Source: Piromyces finnis
Lineage: Eukaryota > Neocallimastigomycota > Neocallimastigomycetes > Neocallimastigales > Neocallimastigaceae
Assembly: GCA_002104945.1 (NCBI GenBank)
Contig: MCFH01000002.1
Coordinates: forward strand, 186,001-250,000
Direction: 5' to 3'
DNA length: 64,000 bases
In this document: positions 1 through 13,729 of the stretch, piece by piece
Layout of the letters: each line of letters begins with the position of its first letter
How positions within the stretch are numbered: the first letter of the stretch is position 1
Notes under the pieces: generated by a model
Told to the model about the DNA's origin: nothing
What the model saw: the letters and a program-made list of their open reading frames with translations, nothing else
The model's database searches: none
Translations under genes and position numbers: made by a program

Positions 1-39
1 TATTACCATTTTTTTACAATATATATTTAATAACTGAAA

Positions 40-3000
40 ATGACTGATATAAACGCTAATCGTAACTATTAAATTAAACATTATTATTTTATTTGTAAAA
101 ATAAATAAATGGAAGCAATAAAGAAATATTATAATTATAAAACGAAATTTATGTTAAATAATAATAATATATATAATTAAATAGTTCTCGAATCCAAGTT
201 TAACCACATTTTAAAGAAGGAAGAAATTACTGAATTATATAAGCATTTTAATGGCCTTGACTCAGATGGCAATGGTAAATAATAATAATAATAATAATAA
301 ATTAAAAACTGAATATATTTTTTAAAAAAATTTTATTTAATAATAAAATAAATAAATTAATGAAATCAATTATAATATAAAGGATATATTACATATGAAC
401 AAGTTCAAAATGTTTTAAGTCAGGTAACTAATTATATCATATTTTTAGTATATGATAATAAAAGACAAATAAATTAAAAATATTTTTATATGTTAAATAA
501 AAACTATAGTTTGGTGAAAATGTTGATGTTGAATATATTCAAAAAGGTTTTGAAGATCTTAGTATTAGAACTGAAGGTGAAGCTAGATTTGAAGAAGTTT
601 TAGCTGTAAATTTTTTAATTTGATACCTAATATAAATATAATATGTTATTTAATAGAATACAATTAAATTATTTACAAATTTTAATAAATATATATATTG
701 ATTAAATCAATATAGTTAGCTAAGAGTCTTCGTGAAAGTCATATGGATAAGAAAAAGGTTGTTCTTCAAGGTTCAGGAACTGGAATTACTCATGTTATTA
801 ATAATGATGAAAAAGAACAATTTGTTGAACATATTAATATGCAATTAAAGAACGACCCACATATTGGTGATAGATTCCCAATTGATGAATATTCTATGGA
901 TATTTTTGAACAATGCAAAGGTTAATATTTATATAGATAATAAATAACTGTAATAGTAAGAATTATAAAATATTAAATCAAATATTATTATTTTTATTTT
1001 GATAAATAGATGGTTTAATTTTATCAAAGTTAATTAATGATTCAGTACCAGATACTATTGATGATCGTGTTCTTAACTATCCAAAGAATGGAAAACCATT
1101 AAACCAATTCCATATTACTGAAAATAATAATGTTGTTATTAACTCATGTAAGGCTATTGGATGTAATGTTGTTAATATTGGTTCTGTTGATTTAGCCGAA
1201 GGTCGTCCACACTTAATTTTAGGTTTATTATGGCAAATTATTAAGATTGGTCTTTCTGCCAAAATTGACATTGCTGTTCATCCAGAATTGTTCAGACTTT
1301 TGAAAGATGGTGAAAGTCTTGATGAAATGCTAAAATTACCAACTGAACAAATCTTAATTAGATGGATGAACTATCATTTAAAGGAATCTGCATATGGTAA
1401 ATCTGTTAATAATCTTTCTTCTGATGTAAAGGTAATAGATATATATAAAAATATGCTTTTGATTGTATTACATTATTAAAGTTTTTTCGAAAAAAAAATA
1501 ATAAAAATAATAATAGGATGGTTTAGCCTACACATATTTATTAAATCAATTAGATCAAGATCAATGCTCACTTGCTCCACTTAACGAACAAGATCCACAT
1601 AAAAGAGCTGAAATGGTAAGTATTTATTTTGTAAATTACTTTTTACAAAAGAAATATTATATGAAATATGCTAATATTTTCTTTAATAACATTAACTAAT
1701 AAAAAAGGTATTAGATAACGCCGAAAAATTAGGATGTAGAAAATATTTAACTCCAAACGCTCTTATTAATGGTAATTCTAAATTAAACTTTGCTTTTGTT
1801 GCTAATCTTTTTAACACTCACCCATGCCTTGCTCCATTAAGTGAAGAAGAAAGAGCTCAACTTGATGAATGGTTATTCAGTAGTTCTGGTGATCGTGAAT
1901 CTAGATGTAATTAATATAGATATTAATATTTATTAAAAGTGGTATAAAAGAAATAAATACCTCAATATTTTTATTAAATTTTTTTTATTTATATTAGCAT
2001 TCGCTTTATGGATGAACAGTTTAGGTTGTGATCCATTTGTAAATAATTTATTCGATGATCTTCAAGATGGTCTTGTCTTATTACAAACTCTTGATAAAGT
2101 CCATCCAGGCTTAGTCGATTGGAAAAAGGTTAACAAACAAACCCCAATTACTAGTAAATTTAAAAAGGTTGAAAATACAAATTATGCTCTTGCCTTAGCT
2201 AAGAGTTTAAATTTCTCTTTAGTTGGTATCCAAGGTTCTGATATTACTGATGGTATTAAGAACCTCACTTTAGGTCTTGTTTGGCAAATGATGAGAGACC
2301 ATATTATTCAAACATTAAAGAGTCTTAAAAATAATGATAAGGATATTACTGATTCCGATATTATCAATTGGGCAAATGAAACTGTCAAGCGTGGAAACAG
2401 AACCTCTTCTATGTCAAGCTTTAAGGATCCAAATTTAAAGTATTTAATTATATACTTATATTTTAATTATATTTATGATATGGTTATTAATTATAAATAT
2501 ATAACTTTTTAATAGGACTGGTATCTTCTTAATCGATTTACTTAATGGTATTAGACCAAAGACTGTTAATTATGATATTGTTACTGCTGGAAATACTGGT
2601 AGGAAAATTTTTTTATTTTGAATAAGTGATCAATTGAATACTTTATTGATTATACCTTTTTTTTTTTTTTAATGATAAACAGAGGAAGAACAACAATCAA
2701 ACGCTAAATATGCTATATCTGTAAGTTTTCTTATATTAATTTTTTTTTATGAATAAAAATTCAAGTAAATTTCTATCTAAATGCTAATTTTAAATTACAA
2801 TTAACTAATTTATTAATTAATAGATTGCAAGAAAGCTTGGTGCTTCTATTTTCCTTCTCCCTGAAGATATTACCGAAGTTAAACCAAAGATGGTGAGTAA
2901 AAAAATTAAAATTGTAATATGAATAAAACTTTATATTAATAAATATATGCGTTATTATTATTAAAATAAAAATAATAAAAATAGATTATGACATTCTGTG

Positions 3001-3130
3001 GTACATTAATGTAAGTTATAATAAACATATTTTGTATAAATAATATATAACTATAATTAATATCTTTCAATAACTATATATAATTAATAGGGCTATTGAC
3101 CACAAACCAAAGCCTTCTGAATCAAACTAA
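40..3130 (+). CDS. SAC6: Fimbrin/plastin, actin-bundling protein
   Basis: Fimbrin cross-links actin filaments into bundles. I read 14 exons: 40-61, 185-274, 383-423, 510-605, 716-920, 1010-1431, 1517-1615, 1708-1906, 1998-2439, 2516-2598, 2683-2720, 2824-2892, 2985-3010, 3091-3130. They sum to 1872 nt, a 623-residue protein, the usual fimbrin length. An N-terminal EF-hand-like segment (LDSDGNGYITYEQ, residues ~33-45) is followed by four calponin-homology domains: CH1 with DGLILSKLINDSVPDTID, then LGLLWQIIK, the CH2 LTPNALINGN block, CH3 LWMNSLG with DGLVLLQ, and CH4 SFKDPNLKTGIFLIDLLNGI. The start at 40 is chosen because the exon MTDINAN joins in phase to LESKFNHILKK; the ATG at 109 lies in intron 1 and meets a stop. 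The family call is very secure. Confidence 0.96.
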
Positions 3131-3511
3131 ATGAAAGAAAAAAAAATATAAGATAAAATAAATAAATAATAAATATATATATAAATAGATTTTATTATGT
3201 ATTATATAAAAATATAAAAACAAATAAATGTAATAAAAATAAGTAGTATATAACTTATAACAATTTTTAAAGGTGTACCTTAAATTAATCTTTTCTTATG
3301 AACTTTAAATAATAAAGTTTTAATTAATTAAAATATTTTTTATTTAAATTTAAATGATAATATATTAAATAATTAGAATAAAAGTATTAAAAAAATTATA
3401 AATTATCAATAAAAAGTATCAAAAATATTTAAGAAAGCAAAATTAAAAAAAAAAAAAGTCTTTTAATAAATTTAAGTATTTACAAATAACAGTGCATATA
3501 TATAATTCATT

Positions 3512-5324
3512 ATGTCCAAAAAGGCAGCGAATAAGCTTGAAACTACTGGTAATGAAGAAACAATGAATTTAAATTCAATTGTTTATCAGAATATCAAAAG
3601 TTCATTATATTTTAAATCTCTATAGTAAGTTTGCCTTTATATATATATATTATCCTTTCTCTTAATATTTATGTAAATTAATACGAATAAAAGCACTTAT
3701 TATTATTATTATACATATATATTTATAAAATAATTATTATAACCAATAAAAATGAAAATAATAAAAATTAAAATTTAAGTGAATTGAAGACCTATCATGA
3801 AGTTGTTTCAGAAATTAAAAATCAAGGTACCTATTATTGGAAAAGTTGATCTAAAATTGTAACAACCCATAATTTTTATTTATATTTAAAATTATATATA
3901 TATATATATATCTTTATGACAAGAATGTATAATTTGAGGTTATTCAACATACATTTTTAAACTGATTATTAATATATATATATTATGTGTTATAATAATT
4001 CCTTCAGTATTCAGTATTGACTGTATAAGTACACACATATATTTAAATTATATTTTATTTTATTAATCAATTATTATTTATTCTTTATTTATATATATAT
4101 TATATATGTATTCATCTGTCAATATATAAATATTTATATAATTAACAGTAAAATCCCTAGGTAATATTAAATTTTTAATAATTTAAAACATTTTATGTAA
4201 TAAATCATTATTTTTAAAAATTAATTAATGCTAAAATAATAATATATTAAAAAAATATTTAAATAGAGCCTTTCATGAAAGATACAATAGCATCAACGGC
4301 ATATTGTTTATTATTTAAGTTATGGACATTAAAATTAACTATTAAACAAGTCAATGGATTGATCAATTTTCAAAATTGTTCGTAAGTAATATAATTTATT
4401 TTTAAAATCTTTAATAATAATAAAAAAGAAGATTTAATAACATAATTCATTTTATATAATATAATTAATATAAAATAAAAGTCATGTTCGTGCTTTGGGT
4501 TTTTTGTACCTAAGATATGTTTGTAAACCAGATCATTTATGGAGTTGGTTTGAAGATTATTTAGATGATGAAGAAGAAGTGCAAGTGGAAGGAGGTGTAT
4601 CCCCAAGAATAATGTAAATATATATTGTTTTATTAATAAATAAGTTTTAAATATATTTTATTGATAAAAGTTAATTTTTTGATGTATTTATATAGGACTA
4701 TTGGTAGAATGTGCAGACAACTTCTCACTGAACAAAAATGGCTAGATACCATATTACCAAGAATTCCTCTTAAAATATGTAAATACTATCAAAATGTTTG
4801 ATTATTAATAAGAATATGGAAAGGAAAAATATTTTTTATATAAATATTAATATAACCATTATATTATTTTAATTATTATTAGCTCAAGAAATAGATGAGA
4901 AAATTAGAGTAAAGCATGAAGAAGAAAGAAAAAAAGAAAGAGAAAAGTATGAGGAAGAAAGAAAAAGAAGGTTAATATTTTATTATATCAATTAAATAAA
5001 TAATATTATAATGAAACAAATATTATATATTTAAGATAAAGGTATTAATAATTATTAATAATAATATTATTAAAAAATAGACATCGTCATAGAAGTAGAA
5101 GCAGAAACAGAAGTAGAAGTAGGGATAGAAGTAGAAGTAGAAGTAGACATAGTAGACATCATCGCAGGGACAGAAGTAGAAGCAGAAGCAGACATAGTAG
5201 ACATTATCGTGATAAAAGTAGAGACAAAAGAAGAAGAGATAGATCCAGAAGCAGAAGCCCAAGGGAAACTCATTCAAGAAGCAGACACCATCGTAGTAGA
5301 AGTACTAGCTCAAGTAGAGATTAG
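3512..5324 (+). CDS. PRPF38B-like splicing factor with C-terminal RS domain
   Basis: Likely a nuclear pre-mRNA splicing factor of the PRP38 family. Exons: 3512-3624, 3780-3826, 4149-4160, 4267-4381, 4482-4613, 4696-4778, 4883-4970, 5081-5324; 834 nt, 277 residues. The PRP38 core is clear: GNEETMNLNSIVYQNI, ELKTYHEVV, STAYCLLFKLWTLKLT, RALGFLYLRYV, WSWFEDYLDDEEE, MTIGRM and LPRIPLK. The WFEDYLDDEEE type and the RS tail point to PRPF38B rather than PRPF38A. Exon 3 is only 12 nt; it restores phase and the VKSLEPF segment. The Gly-rich stretch that PRPF38B proteins carry between EPW and TAFCLL, about 20 residues, is missing. Residues ~198-276 are an E/K/R-rich helix followed by an Arg-Ser domain with Asp and His. 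The gene starts ~380 nt after fimbrin, on the same strand. Confidence 0.92.
4149..4160 (+). other. 12-nt microexon of the PRPF38-like gene
   Basis: Flanked by attaacag on the left and gtaatatt on the right. Inserted between exons 2 and 4 it keeps phase 1 to phase 1 and encodes V-KSL-E across its joins. This matches the VK.LEPW segment of PRPF38B proteins. Without it the frame would still be kept, because 12 is divisible by 3, so it could also be skipped to give a four-residue-shorter protein. Confidence 0.75.
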
Positions 5325-5752
5325 ATTCATTTAATATACTTATTTATTACATTTAAAATCAGCAATACCTTAATTTAATAATTAATCAAAGAAAAAAACT
5401 TTTATAATTATTATAAATATTTTTTAAAATCAATATCATTTAAACCAAAACTTCTAAGTCATTTATTATTAACAATTTTTGTTTTAATTTCTTTTAATAT
5501 AAAAACAATAATTATTTTAATTTATCATTTTGTATTATATCTATTCATATATTCGTATATATGAATCTAATAAATAATATAACAAAAAAGAAAATATAAT
5601 GATATATATGAAAAAAAATTTTTTTTTATCTGATTTAAGTTTTAAACATTATTATTATTTTTATTTTTATTATTTTTATCATATTTATATATTATTTATA
5701 TATCTCATTTCGTTAATATATATGAAATATTTTATGCTTGATGTTTGTTTAT
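5325..5752. other. Convergent 3' intergenic region
   Basis: AT-rich gap between the RS-domain gene (+) and the glucosidase II beta gene (-), whose stop codons face each other. It should hold both 3' ends and poly(A) signals. I see no further gene; the short plus-strand open frame running from here into 5904 is hydrophobic low-complexity sequence and overlaps the real minus-strand last exon. Confidence 0.6.
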
Positions 5753-7357
5753 TTATAGTTCATCTTTTTTATTGCTTCCTGATTTTTCATCTATTTCCAA
5801 ACAAACTGCTGGGGTATAAAAGATCATTTCATATTCACATTTACTTGGTTCAGAAACATTTGATAATTCATTCTTATCTGAACATTTTAATATTACCTAT
5901 TTGAATAAAAAAACAACAATAACATTACTATTATTATGATGATGATGCTAATAATCTTAGGAAAAAAGATATAATAATTATAATATCTATATATTAATAT
6001 TGCATTAATACCTTTGCTGATCTTTGTGGTCCATTCCAACATTTTTCACCATTACTAAACTTCATAACGGTTGGACTATCAAATCCATTCCATGTACTTT
6101 AAATTTTATAAATATTTAAAAGAGAAACGTTATTGTAACATTTTTATTTTTTATAATAAATTTTATATTTTTGTTAATATTACTATAATTTATGAATGAA
6201 TGAATATATTATATTTTTAATTACCCAAGATTTGTTGAAGAATTTCCATCTTTTGGTTTTTGTTTTGCATCTTTAAATAAACATAAAGTATATATGTAAC
6301 TATAAAATGAATAGAACTAATTAGTCTTATAGTAATTTTCTTTTTCATTTAATAATTAATTATTTAGTTTACCCGGAAGCCTCAACATCGTAACATTTAT
6401 TGTATAAAGTTTTAAAAACATTTTGAGGACCAAAATCAATATCTGTCTTTTCTTTTATTTTATTTAATTCCTTTTCCTTCTTATCGTAACTACTTTGAGC
6501 AGACTTAATGAGCGATTTAACTTCAAGATAGTTGTTTTTTAATTCTTCAAAATTTATGTCAAATTCAAAATCTCTAGAATCATCACCGTTTTCACTCCTT
6601 CTAAAATCTTTCGAAATTTTATTTAATTTTTTAACTTTATTTACAATATTTTTAATAGTTAAATTCAAAGGATTTTTTAATCTTCTCCATCCTTTCCAAC
6701 CTAGGAGATTTTTAGTATCATTATTTAAGTTTTCTTTCATTCCAATAAATAATGATTTAATACCTGATCCTACACATATTAGTATATTTTTAGATGAATC
6801 CTCACATGGTGATAGTTCAAATTCCTTTTTAAATTTATTCATATCAACATCTAAATTTAACGGAAATTTATCTTTTTCATTATTAATAGTACCATCCTCT
6901 TCATCATTATTATCTTCAACATTTTCTATTATTTCATCATCAACCTCATTTTCTTCGTTTTGCAAATTTTGAATTTCATCTTGAATATTTCTTATTGAAC
7001 TTATTACTTCATTTAGTTTACTTTCATTATTATCACTAGTTAATATATTTTGAATATCGTCAAGTAAATTTGAAATATTCTGAAATCCATCTTCGTATTT
7101 TTCAACTTTTTTTGAATTAATATTTAATTCAGAATTTATATCATTATATTCAGAATTACATTCTTTTAAAACATTTGGACATTTTTCAATAATTATTTTA
7201 TTAACCTCTTTTTCTTTTATTTCTTGAACCCGTTTATCTACATTTTCAGCAATAGTTTGAATTTCTTTAAAGAAAATATATATCATTAATATCATTAACA
7301 TATATATAATAATTCAATATAATATAATATAATATTATATAATAATAATAATAATAA

Positions 7358-7400
<43 letters not shown>

Positions 7401-8475
7401 AAAATAAATTTAATTCACAATTAAATATACATTAAATTATTCAATTACCTTTAAGTCTCTCTATTTTTACATTTAAATTGTTAATTTCCAATTCCAATTT
7501 TTCCTTTTTTTCATTTTCTTTTTTAATCATATTGGCAGCATCTTCTAAATATTTTGCTTTCTTAGCTAAACCCTATACAAAAAATTATAAATGTATATTT
7601 AGATATTATAGTTTATTAGAAATTATAATTTATATTCTCTATTTAATACTTAAAAATTTATAGATTAAAAAAGACGAACCTCTTTTAGTACTTTCTTCCT
7701 TTCAATTTCTTCTTTATTTTGTTCATATGAAACTTTTTCACATATATTTGGACATTGAATGTCAGATGAATATTCGTCTGAACCGTCACAGCATTCAGGA
7801 TCTTATTATTTAAATAATAATATTATTAACAATAATAACAGTACTAGTAAATATATGTATAATGAAATAATAAAATAGATATGTAGAACTTACCACATGT
7901 ACCATCATTTACTCTTGAGCTCGGAATATAAGCAGGAACATGTCCCTTATTTTTGCAATAAAACATTGAATTTAAACAAGCTGAAGTACCTATTAATATG
8001 AAAGTAAAATAAGATATTATTAAAAAATTAATGTATAATAGCAGATTATTAATTTTATCATATTTTATAATACCTGGTTCATCACTTCCATCTGGACAAT
8101 CACAATAATCGTCGTTAATAGAGTCATACGAAATTGTTTTTGAACCATCTAGACATTTAAATACATTTTGTTCGTTTGGTTGATAAAATTGAAGTTCTGT
8201 TATTATAATAAAAACAATTATTATTTTAATTTATTGTTATAAGAAATCTTTAGATCTTATATAAATAAATATATTTGATGAAAGAGCCTAAATTTAACTG
8301 AAATTTTATTCCTACTTTCGTCTGGAATTCCGTAGAATTTATCTATTTTAATTTCTTTATTTCTTACATTATTTTTATCTTCTACACTTCCTTCTATACT
8401 GAACTTAAAAAAGAAGGTGATTATTAACGTTATATTTATCAGATATTTATTTAAAATATAATTTCTTTTCTTCAT
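5753..8475 (-). CDS. Glucosidase II beta subunit (PRKCSH-like), ER resident
   Basis: Regulatory beta subunit of ER glucosidase II, which trims glucose from N-glycans and binds mannose through its MRH domain. Nine exons, 5' to 3': 8475-8316, 8196-8074, 7989-7894, 7801-7680, 7572-7449, 7264-6373, 6299-6225, 6096-6012, 5896-5753; 1821 nt, 606 residues. Residues ~1-29 form a hydrophobic signal peptide. Two LDL-receptor-A-like repeats follow, with Asp/Cys-rich cores [14 protein letters not shown] and [12 protein letters not shown]. Next is a long Lys/Glu coiled-coil region with an acidic stretch. The C-terminal MRH domain shows [52 protein letters not shown] and [17 protein letters not shown]. The protein ends in KKDEL, an ER-retrieval signal. 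Exon 4 uses a weak GTTCGT donor. The catalytic alpha subunit is not in the window. Confidence 0.94.
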
Positions 8476-8682
8476 TTTAATATTAAATTTTTAATTTGAA
8501 GAACTTTTTATATTGATATTATTTAAATTTATTTAAATTATTGTCAATAAAAGAAAATTATAAAAATAAAATGTTTCTTATATTATAAATATAGTAGTAA
8601 CTCCAAATAATTTTTATATCTTATTATTTATTATTTTTTTATTATTTTTTTATTATTTTTTTATTATTTTTTTATTTATTTG

Positions 8683-8733
<51 letters not shown>

Positions 8734-9125
8734 TTATTTTATTTTATTTTATTATTATATTTTATTTTTTTTTTTAAAAAAAGAAAAGCTTTAATGTATA
8801 ATACAACTATTAAACTAAAAAAAAATTAATTTAATTATATTAAATTTTTTATAATAAAATTTTCAAAAAATCAATTGAAATATTTATTGTTATTTTTTCA
8901 AAAATTTAGGAGTAAAAGAATTGAAACGTCAAAAATATATAAATATTTATAATATTATTATAAATCTATGTGGAATGCATAAATTTTAAAAAAGTCAAAA
9001 TTCTATAAATCACATGATTTTTAGTATTAATTAATTATTTTTAAAAGTTGATTTTACTCTTTTATAAATAAGTGTTAATAAATCATTAATAAATCTATAG
9101 ATACATATCCACATATATAGAAAAG
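8476..9125. other. Divergent promoter region, glucosidase II beta / U2A'
   Basis: A 650-nt A/T-rich gap between two head-to-head genes. It holds an ATT microsatellite around 8686-8733 and TTTTA repeats just after it. A CACATGATTT element at 9011-9020, about 110 nt before the U2A' ATG, is one of few non-A/T words. No coding signal was found. Confidence 0.6.
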
Positions 9126-9366
9126 ATGAAATTAAATTATGATGTTATTGAAAGTGCTGAATCTTATATTAATCCAATAAATGATCGTGAATTGGATCTC
9201 ACAGGTATTTTTAAATTAGAAAAAAAATATTTCTAGAATAAAATAATAATTAAATATATATTTTGATGATTTTTTTTTTTTTTTGATTATATTTCATTAT
9301 TTATTATTTTTTATTTTATATTTATATTTATCTTTTTTTTTTTTTTTTTCTTTTTTAATATTTATT

Positions 9367-9400
<34 letters not shown>

Positions 9401-10543
9401 TAATAACAATAATAATAATAATAATAATTATAGTAATAAATATGTAAATGAAATTCAAGTATTATAGTTTTTAAATTAATAATATAATTATATAAAATGA
9501 ATCAATTATTAATTAAATTTTTAAAAAACATTTAATTACTGTTAAATCAGGTTTAAAAATATCAAGAATAGAAAATATTGCTGTTACTAAAGTATGAATA
9601 TTATTAAAATCTTTAAACTGGGGAATCTATCTATTTATCTTTCTATTTTTTTTAAATTTAAGTAGTAATAATCAAAATATTAATTAATATCAAAATTATA
9701 TATTTTATAAAGGATCTCAATGATGTTATTAATTTTTCAGATAATGAAATAAGTAAATTAGAAAACTTTCCAATTATGAAAAGACTAAAAGGAATTATTG
9801 CAATTAATAACAGAATTTCAAGAATTGATTTAGAATTACCAAAATCTCTTCCAAATTTAGAAAGTTTAATATTAACAAATAATCAAATACAAGAATTAGG
9901 TGATTTGGATGTATTGGGAGAAATGAAAAAATTAAAATATTTAAGTTTAATGGATAATCCAGTTGTTACAAAGAAATATTATCGATTATTTGTTATAAAT
10001 AGATGCCCAAGTCTTAGATTGCTTGATTTTAAGAAAGTAAAAGCTATAGTAAGTAATTAATAAAATGTATATAATTTATATCAATAGTAATAGTAGTAAT
10101 TGATCTAGTGTATTACTTAAAAATAACTATTAGAGAGTTTTCAAATTTTGTTTAAATTTTTTTATTTTATATGATTGTAAAAATAGATAGTTTTTTAATT
10201 AACAATATATATGTTAAATATTTTTATATATTCGCATTATTTATATAATAAAAATATAAAATATAAACTAATATAGGAAAGAGAAGAAGCTAAGAAATTA
10301 TTCAATAGTGAACAAGGTAAAGAATTACAAAAGACATTAGTAAAGACATTTGAACCTGGTGAAATGCCAAAGAAGGAAGCAAGACCATATCAAGGACCAT
10401 CACCAGAAGAAGCAGAAAAGATAAAAGAAATGATAAGAAATGCTACCACATTAGAAGAAATAACTTTACTTGAAAAAAGACTAAAAAGTGGTATTGCAAC
10501 TGTTGATCCAAATAATAATAATAATGATGATATGGAAGATTAA
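9126..10543 (+). CDS. LEA1: U2 snRNP protein A' (leucine-rich repeat)
   Basis: U2A' is a structural component of the U2 snRNP; with U2B'' it binds stem-loop IV of U2 snRNA. Exons: 9126-9204, 9551-9591, 9713-10048, 10277-10543; 723 nt, 240 residues, close to the human length. The N-terminus MKLNYDVIESAESYINPI with RELDLTG matches the family start. Leucine-rich repeats follow (VINFSDNEISKLENFP, LESLILTNNQIQELGDLD, KLKYLSLMDNPV), then the LRR cap KKYYRLFVINRCPSLRLLDFKKV that is diagnostic of U2A'. The C-terminal part has the FEPGE and the helical EAEKIKEMIRNATTLEEI segments, then an Asn/Asp-rich acidic tail. Intron 1 (9205-9550) carries long T and AAT runs. Confidence 0.95.
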
Positions 10544-11007
10544 AGAATGAATAAATAATTAAAAATGTTATTAAACATATGTGGGTATTTTGTAAAATTT
10601 ATTATTAATATTATTGATTTTAATCATAATGTAATGTAATAATAACATTGCATTTATTTAAGTAATTTCTTATAATTATAAAACAGTTATTATGAAAAAG
10701 ATTATTTTAAATCATATATATAATAAAGATATCAACTTTTTAATTAAACCTAACAAATCAATATTCAATAGTTATCATTATAACGTTATAACTAATATTT
10801 ATTCATTGATAATTTTAAAACCACATTTTTTACTTTATTGAAAATAGTATTTTATGACAAAATAATAAAAAAAAAAATAATTAATATAATAAATAAACAT
10901 ACATTAAAGAAATATTATTACAGTTATATGTTATATATATAATTTATTTTAATTATTGTTGTTATTGCTGTTGTATTTAATGTTTCTTTTATTATATTAT
11001 TTAATAT

Positions 11008-11055
<48 letters not shown>

Positions 11056-13729
11056 TTTTAGTTTGTGTTACCATATTTAATTTATTTCCTTAAAAAAAAA
11101 TTTTTATACTAATGTATTATACTTCAAATGCTAAAATTGTGAATGAATAAAATAAAATTCAATATACTTTAAATTATTGCTTGTAATAATTCTAATACAT
11201 TAAAAGAGGTTTAATAAACCATTTTATTATCAATTAATGTTAATTATTATCTTCATTAATTTACTGATTCAATTATATATAATTATAAATCTAATTATTG
11301 ATAAATTCATTTACATAGCCTATTAAACTTTAAATTATATTTTGTTTAAAAATAATAAAGTTAGAATTATGAATAATTATTATATAATATAAAGTTATAT
11401 TTCAAAGTACTCACATAAAATCACATTATATAATATGAAATATAAAATGAATTTCCTTAATTAAATGTTATTTTATATTGTATTATACAAATCATCATAA
11501 ATTATGAATTTAATTATAATAATTACATTAAATAATAATAATAATAATAAAAAGAAATAAAAAAAATATAAATATGAAACTATTTTATATTTTTTTATAA
11601 GTTCTTGAAGAAATAATTTTTTTGAATACTATATGGATCATTATGAATAATCTATTTCAATAATATATATTAACAGGAACAATAATGAAAATATAATATT
11701 ACTTCGTTAATATTTAAAGGTTAGTTTCATAATAAAATAATTCTTTCATATTTCTAATGTTGTAAAGATTTATATATTACAAAAATGTATATTAACAAAC
11801 CCATATTTTTATAGACAATAAATTAATGTTATTTATTGTATGTAAAATAAAAAGCAATACCAAATATAGTATTAAAAAGTAATTAAAAATTTACATACTT
11901 CGTAGATAACAATTTTAACAAAAAGAAAGAATAATATTTAAAATATTTTTTTTCCTTCAGTAAAAAAACGAAATATACTAAAATTTTTAATAATAAATAT
12001 ACAATACATAACATATTTCATTTATGTAATAAAATCATATTACTAAAAGTAGTAAGTTTTTCAATGTATATAATTTAATATCATAAATTAATTTTCTTTT
12101 TAAAATTTGTTATTTTCGTCTATTTTTTTTCCTTTTTTTATTTAAAATTCACAAAAATATAAAATAAGAAGAAGGGAAGATAATAAAAAATTAAAAAAAA
12201 AAAAAATTTATAAAATAGTATTTACTTGATTTTCTTTAAAAATAAAAGTAATTTTAATCTTTATAATCTTTAAAAGTAAGTTATTATTTATTTATAAATT
12301 ATCTATAAATATATTATGCTATTTATTATATACGAATATTTTCATTCTAGATATAAATGAGAATGGTAAATATTTGTTATTAGATATTTAAATATAATTA
12401 TGGGAATAAACAAAAAAGAGCTAATTGAAAGAATTAGATAAACTCATTGAAATTATAATCAACAATAAAATATATTTTTAATTTCAATTCTAGTAATATA
12501 TAATTAATCTGAAATATTAAATAAATGAAACGATGTCTTAAATATGATAGTATATAAATCAACTATATATTTATATAAATGTTGAGTTATTTACAAATAA
12601 ATAATATAACAATGAAGAATTAAATTTTACTTTTTTTATGTTATAAAATTTAAATAATAAATTTATTAGTTAAATAATATTAACAACAACAAAATAAGAG
12701 TTGGATAATTAGATAAATATTACCAAAATATTATTACTTAAAAGCAATCTAATAATAATAATTTTAAAATGATGGTTCAACCATCTCATTCTTTATATCA
12801 AAAGTAACTAAAAAAAATGATTGTAAATGTTATAATATAAAATTTTATTGCTGATGAATAAAGGATAATAGAAAGAAATTTTAATATATATTCCAATATA
12901 TTACAATATATTATCTAGAATATTCAATATAAATTATTAAATTTTATTTAATTACAAAAATTATATTTCTATTTAATTAATATTTAAATATAAATATTTA
13001 ATCAATGTTTTTTAAATTGTATAAAAACGAAAATTTTATAATAGATTTTGTAATAGAATAAAAAAGTAGATATTATGGTATATTCTTAATATTTTGAAAT
13101 CTTGAAAAAATGATTAGAAATTTTAAATTAAAAAATTAAAATTTTATTAATGCTTAAATATTTATTTATAAACTATTAAATATATTGTTTATTGTTTTCA
13201 AATTTTATATATTAGAAATATCTATTAATTATATAACTTTTTTTCAATTATTTTTTTATTATAAATGAATATAGAAAAATAACTTCTAATTCAACAAATA
13301 TGTTGCTATTTATTTATAAAGAACATTAAGAATATACATACTAATAAAATAAGATTATGAATTAAAAACAAGAAACTATTTTATATTTTATATTATAATA
13401 AAAGAATTTCTATTTTTATTTATTTATTTTTAATATATTTCTGGAATGGTAAATATAAACTCAAGAAATTAATAGTTATATTTATTACATTTAAATATTT
13501 TATTTAATGAAACCTATAGGGTTAATTTTAAAAAAAATAAGAATAGCAATAATAATTTATATAATATAATAATATAGAAAACATAGAACATAGAACATAT
13601 ATTATTTACATATGGAATGAATAATTAATTTTCTAATATATTTTTTAAAAATTATAGTATAATACTGATTTATTTTAGGAAAACTATCATCATCAAATAT
13701 TGTTATTACTATTATTTTTTTTTATAAAT
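10544..13729. other. Long A/T-rich intergenic region
   Basis: 3.2 kb with no frame or splice pattern that I can support. It includes a 45-nt T run (11009-11053) and scattered short A/T repeats. The last part upstream of 13730 must hold the Mei2-like promoter and 5' UTR. No tRNA-like or other structured RNA was recognised by eye. Confidence 0.55.
11009..11053. repeat. Poly(T) tract, 45 nt
   Basis: Uninterrupted run of T read directly from the sequence, in the gap downstream of the U2A' gene. Runs of this length are prone to length variation and to assembly error. Confidence 0.95.

Noticed and set aside
109-180. ATG at 109 as the start of fimbrin
   Set aside because: The frame ends in TAA within intron 1, while the ATG at 40 splices in phase to the EF-hand exon.
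5023-5277. Minus-strand frames opposite the RS domain
   Set aside because: Shadows of the Arg-Ser coding repeat; the plus-strand frame joins the PRPF38-like core in phase.
5599-5904. 101-codon plus-strand frame rich in Tyr, Phe and His
   Set aside because: It overlaps the last exon of the glucosidase II beta gene on the other strand, whose motifs and KDEL end are clear.
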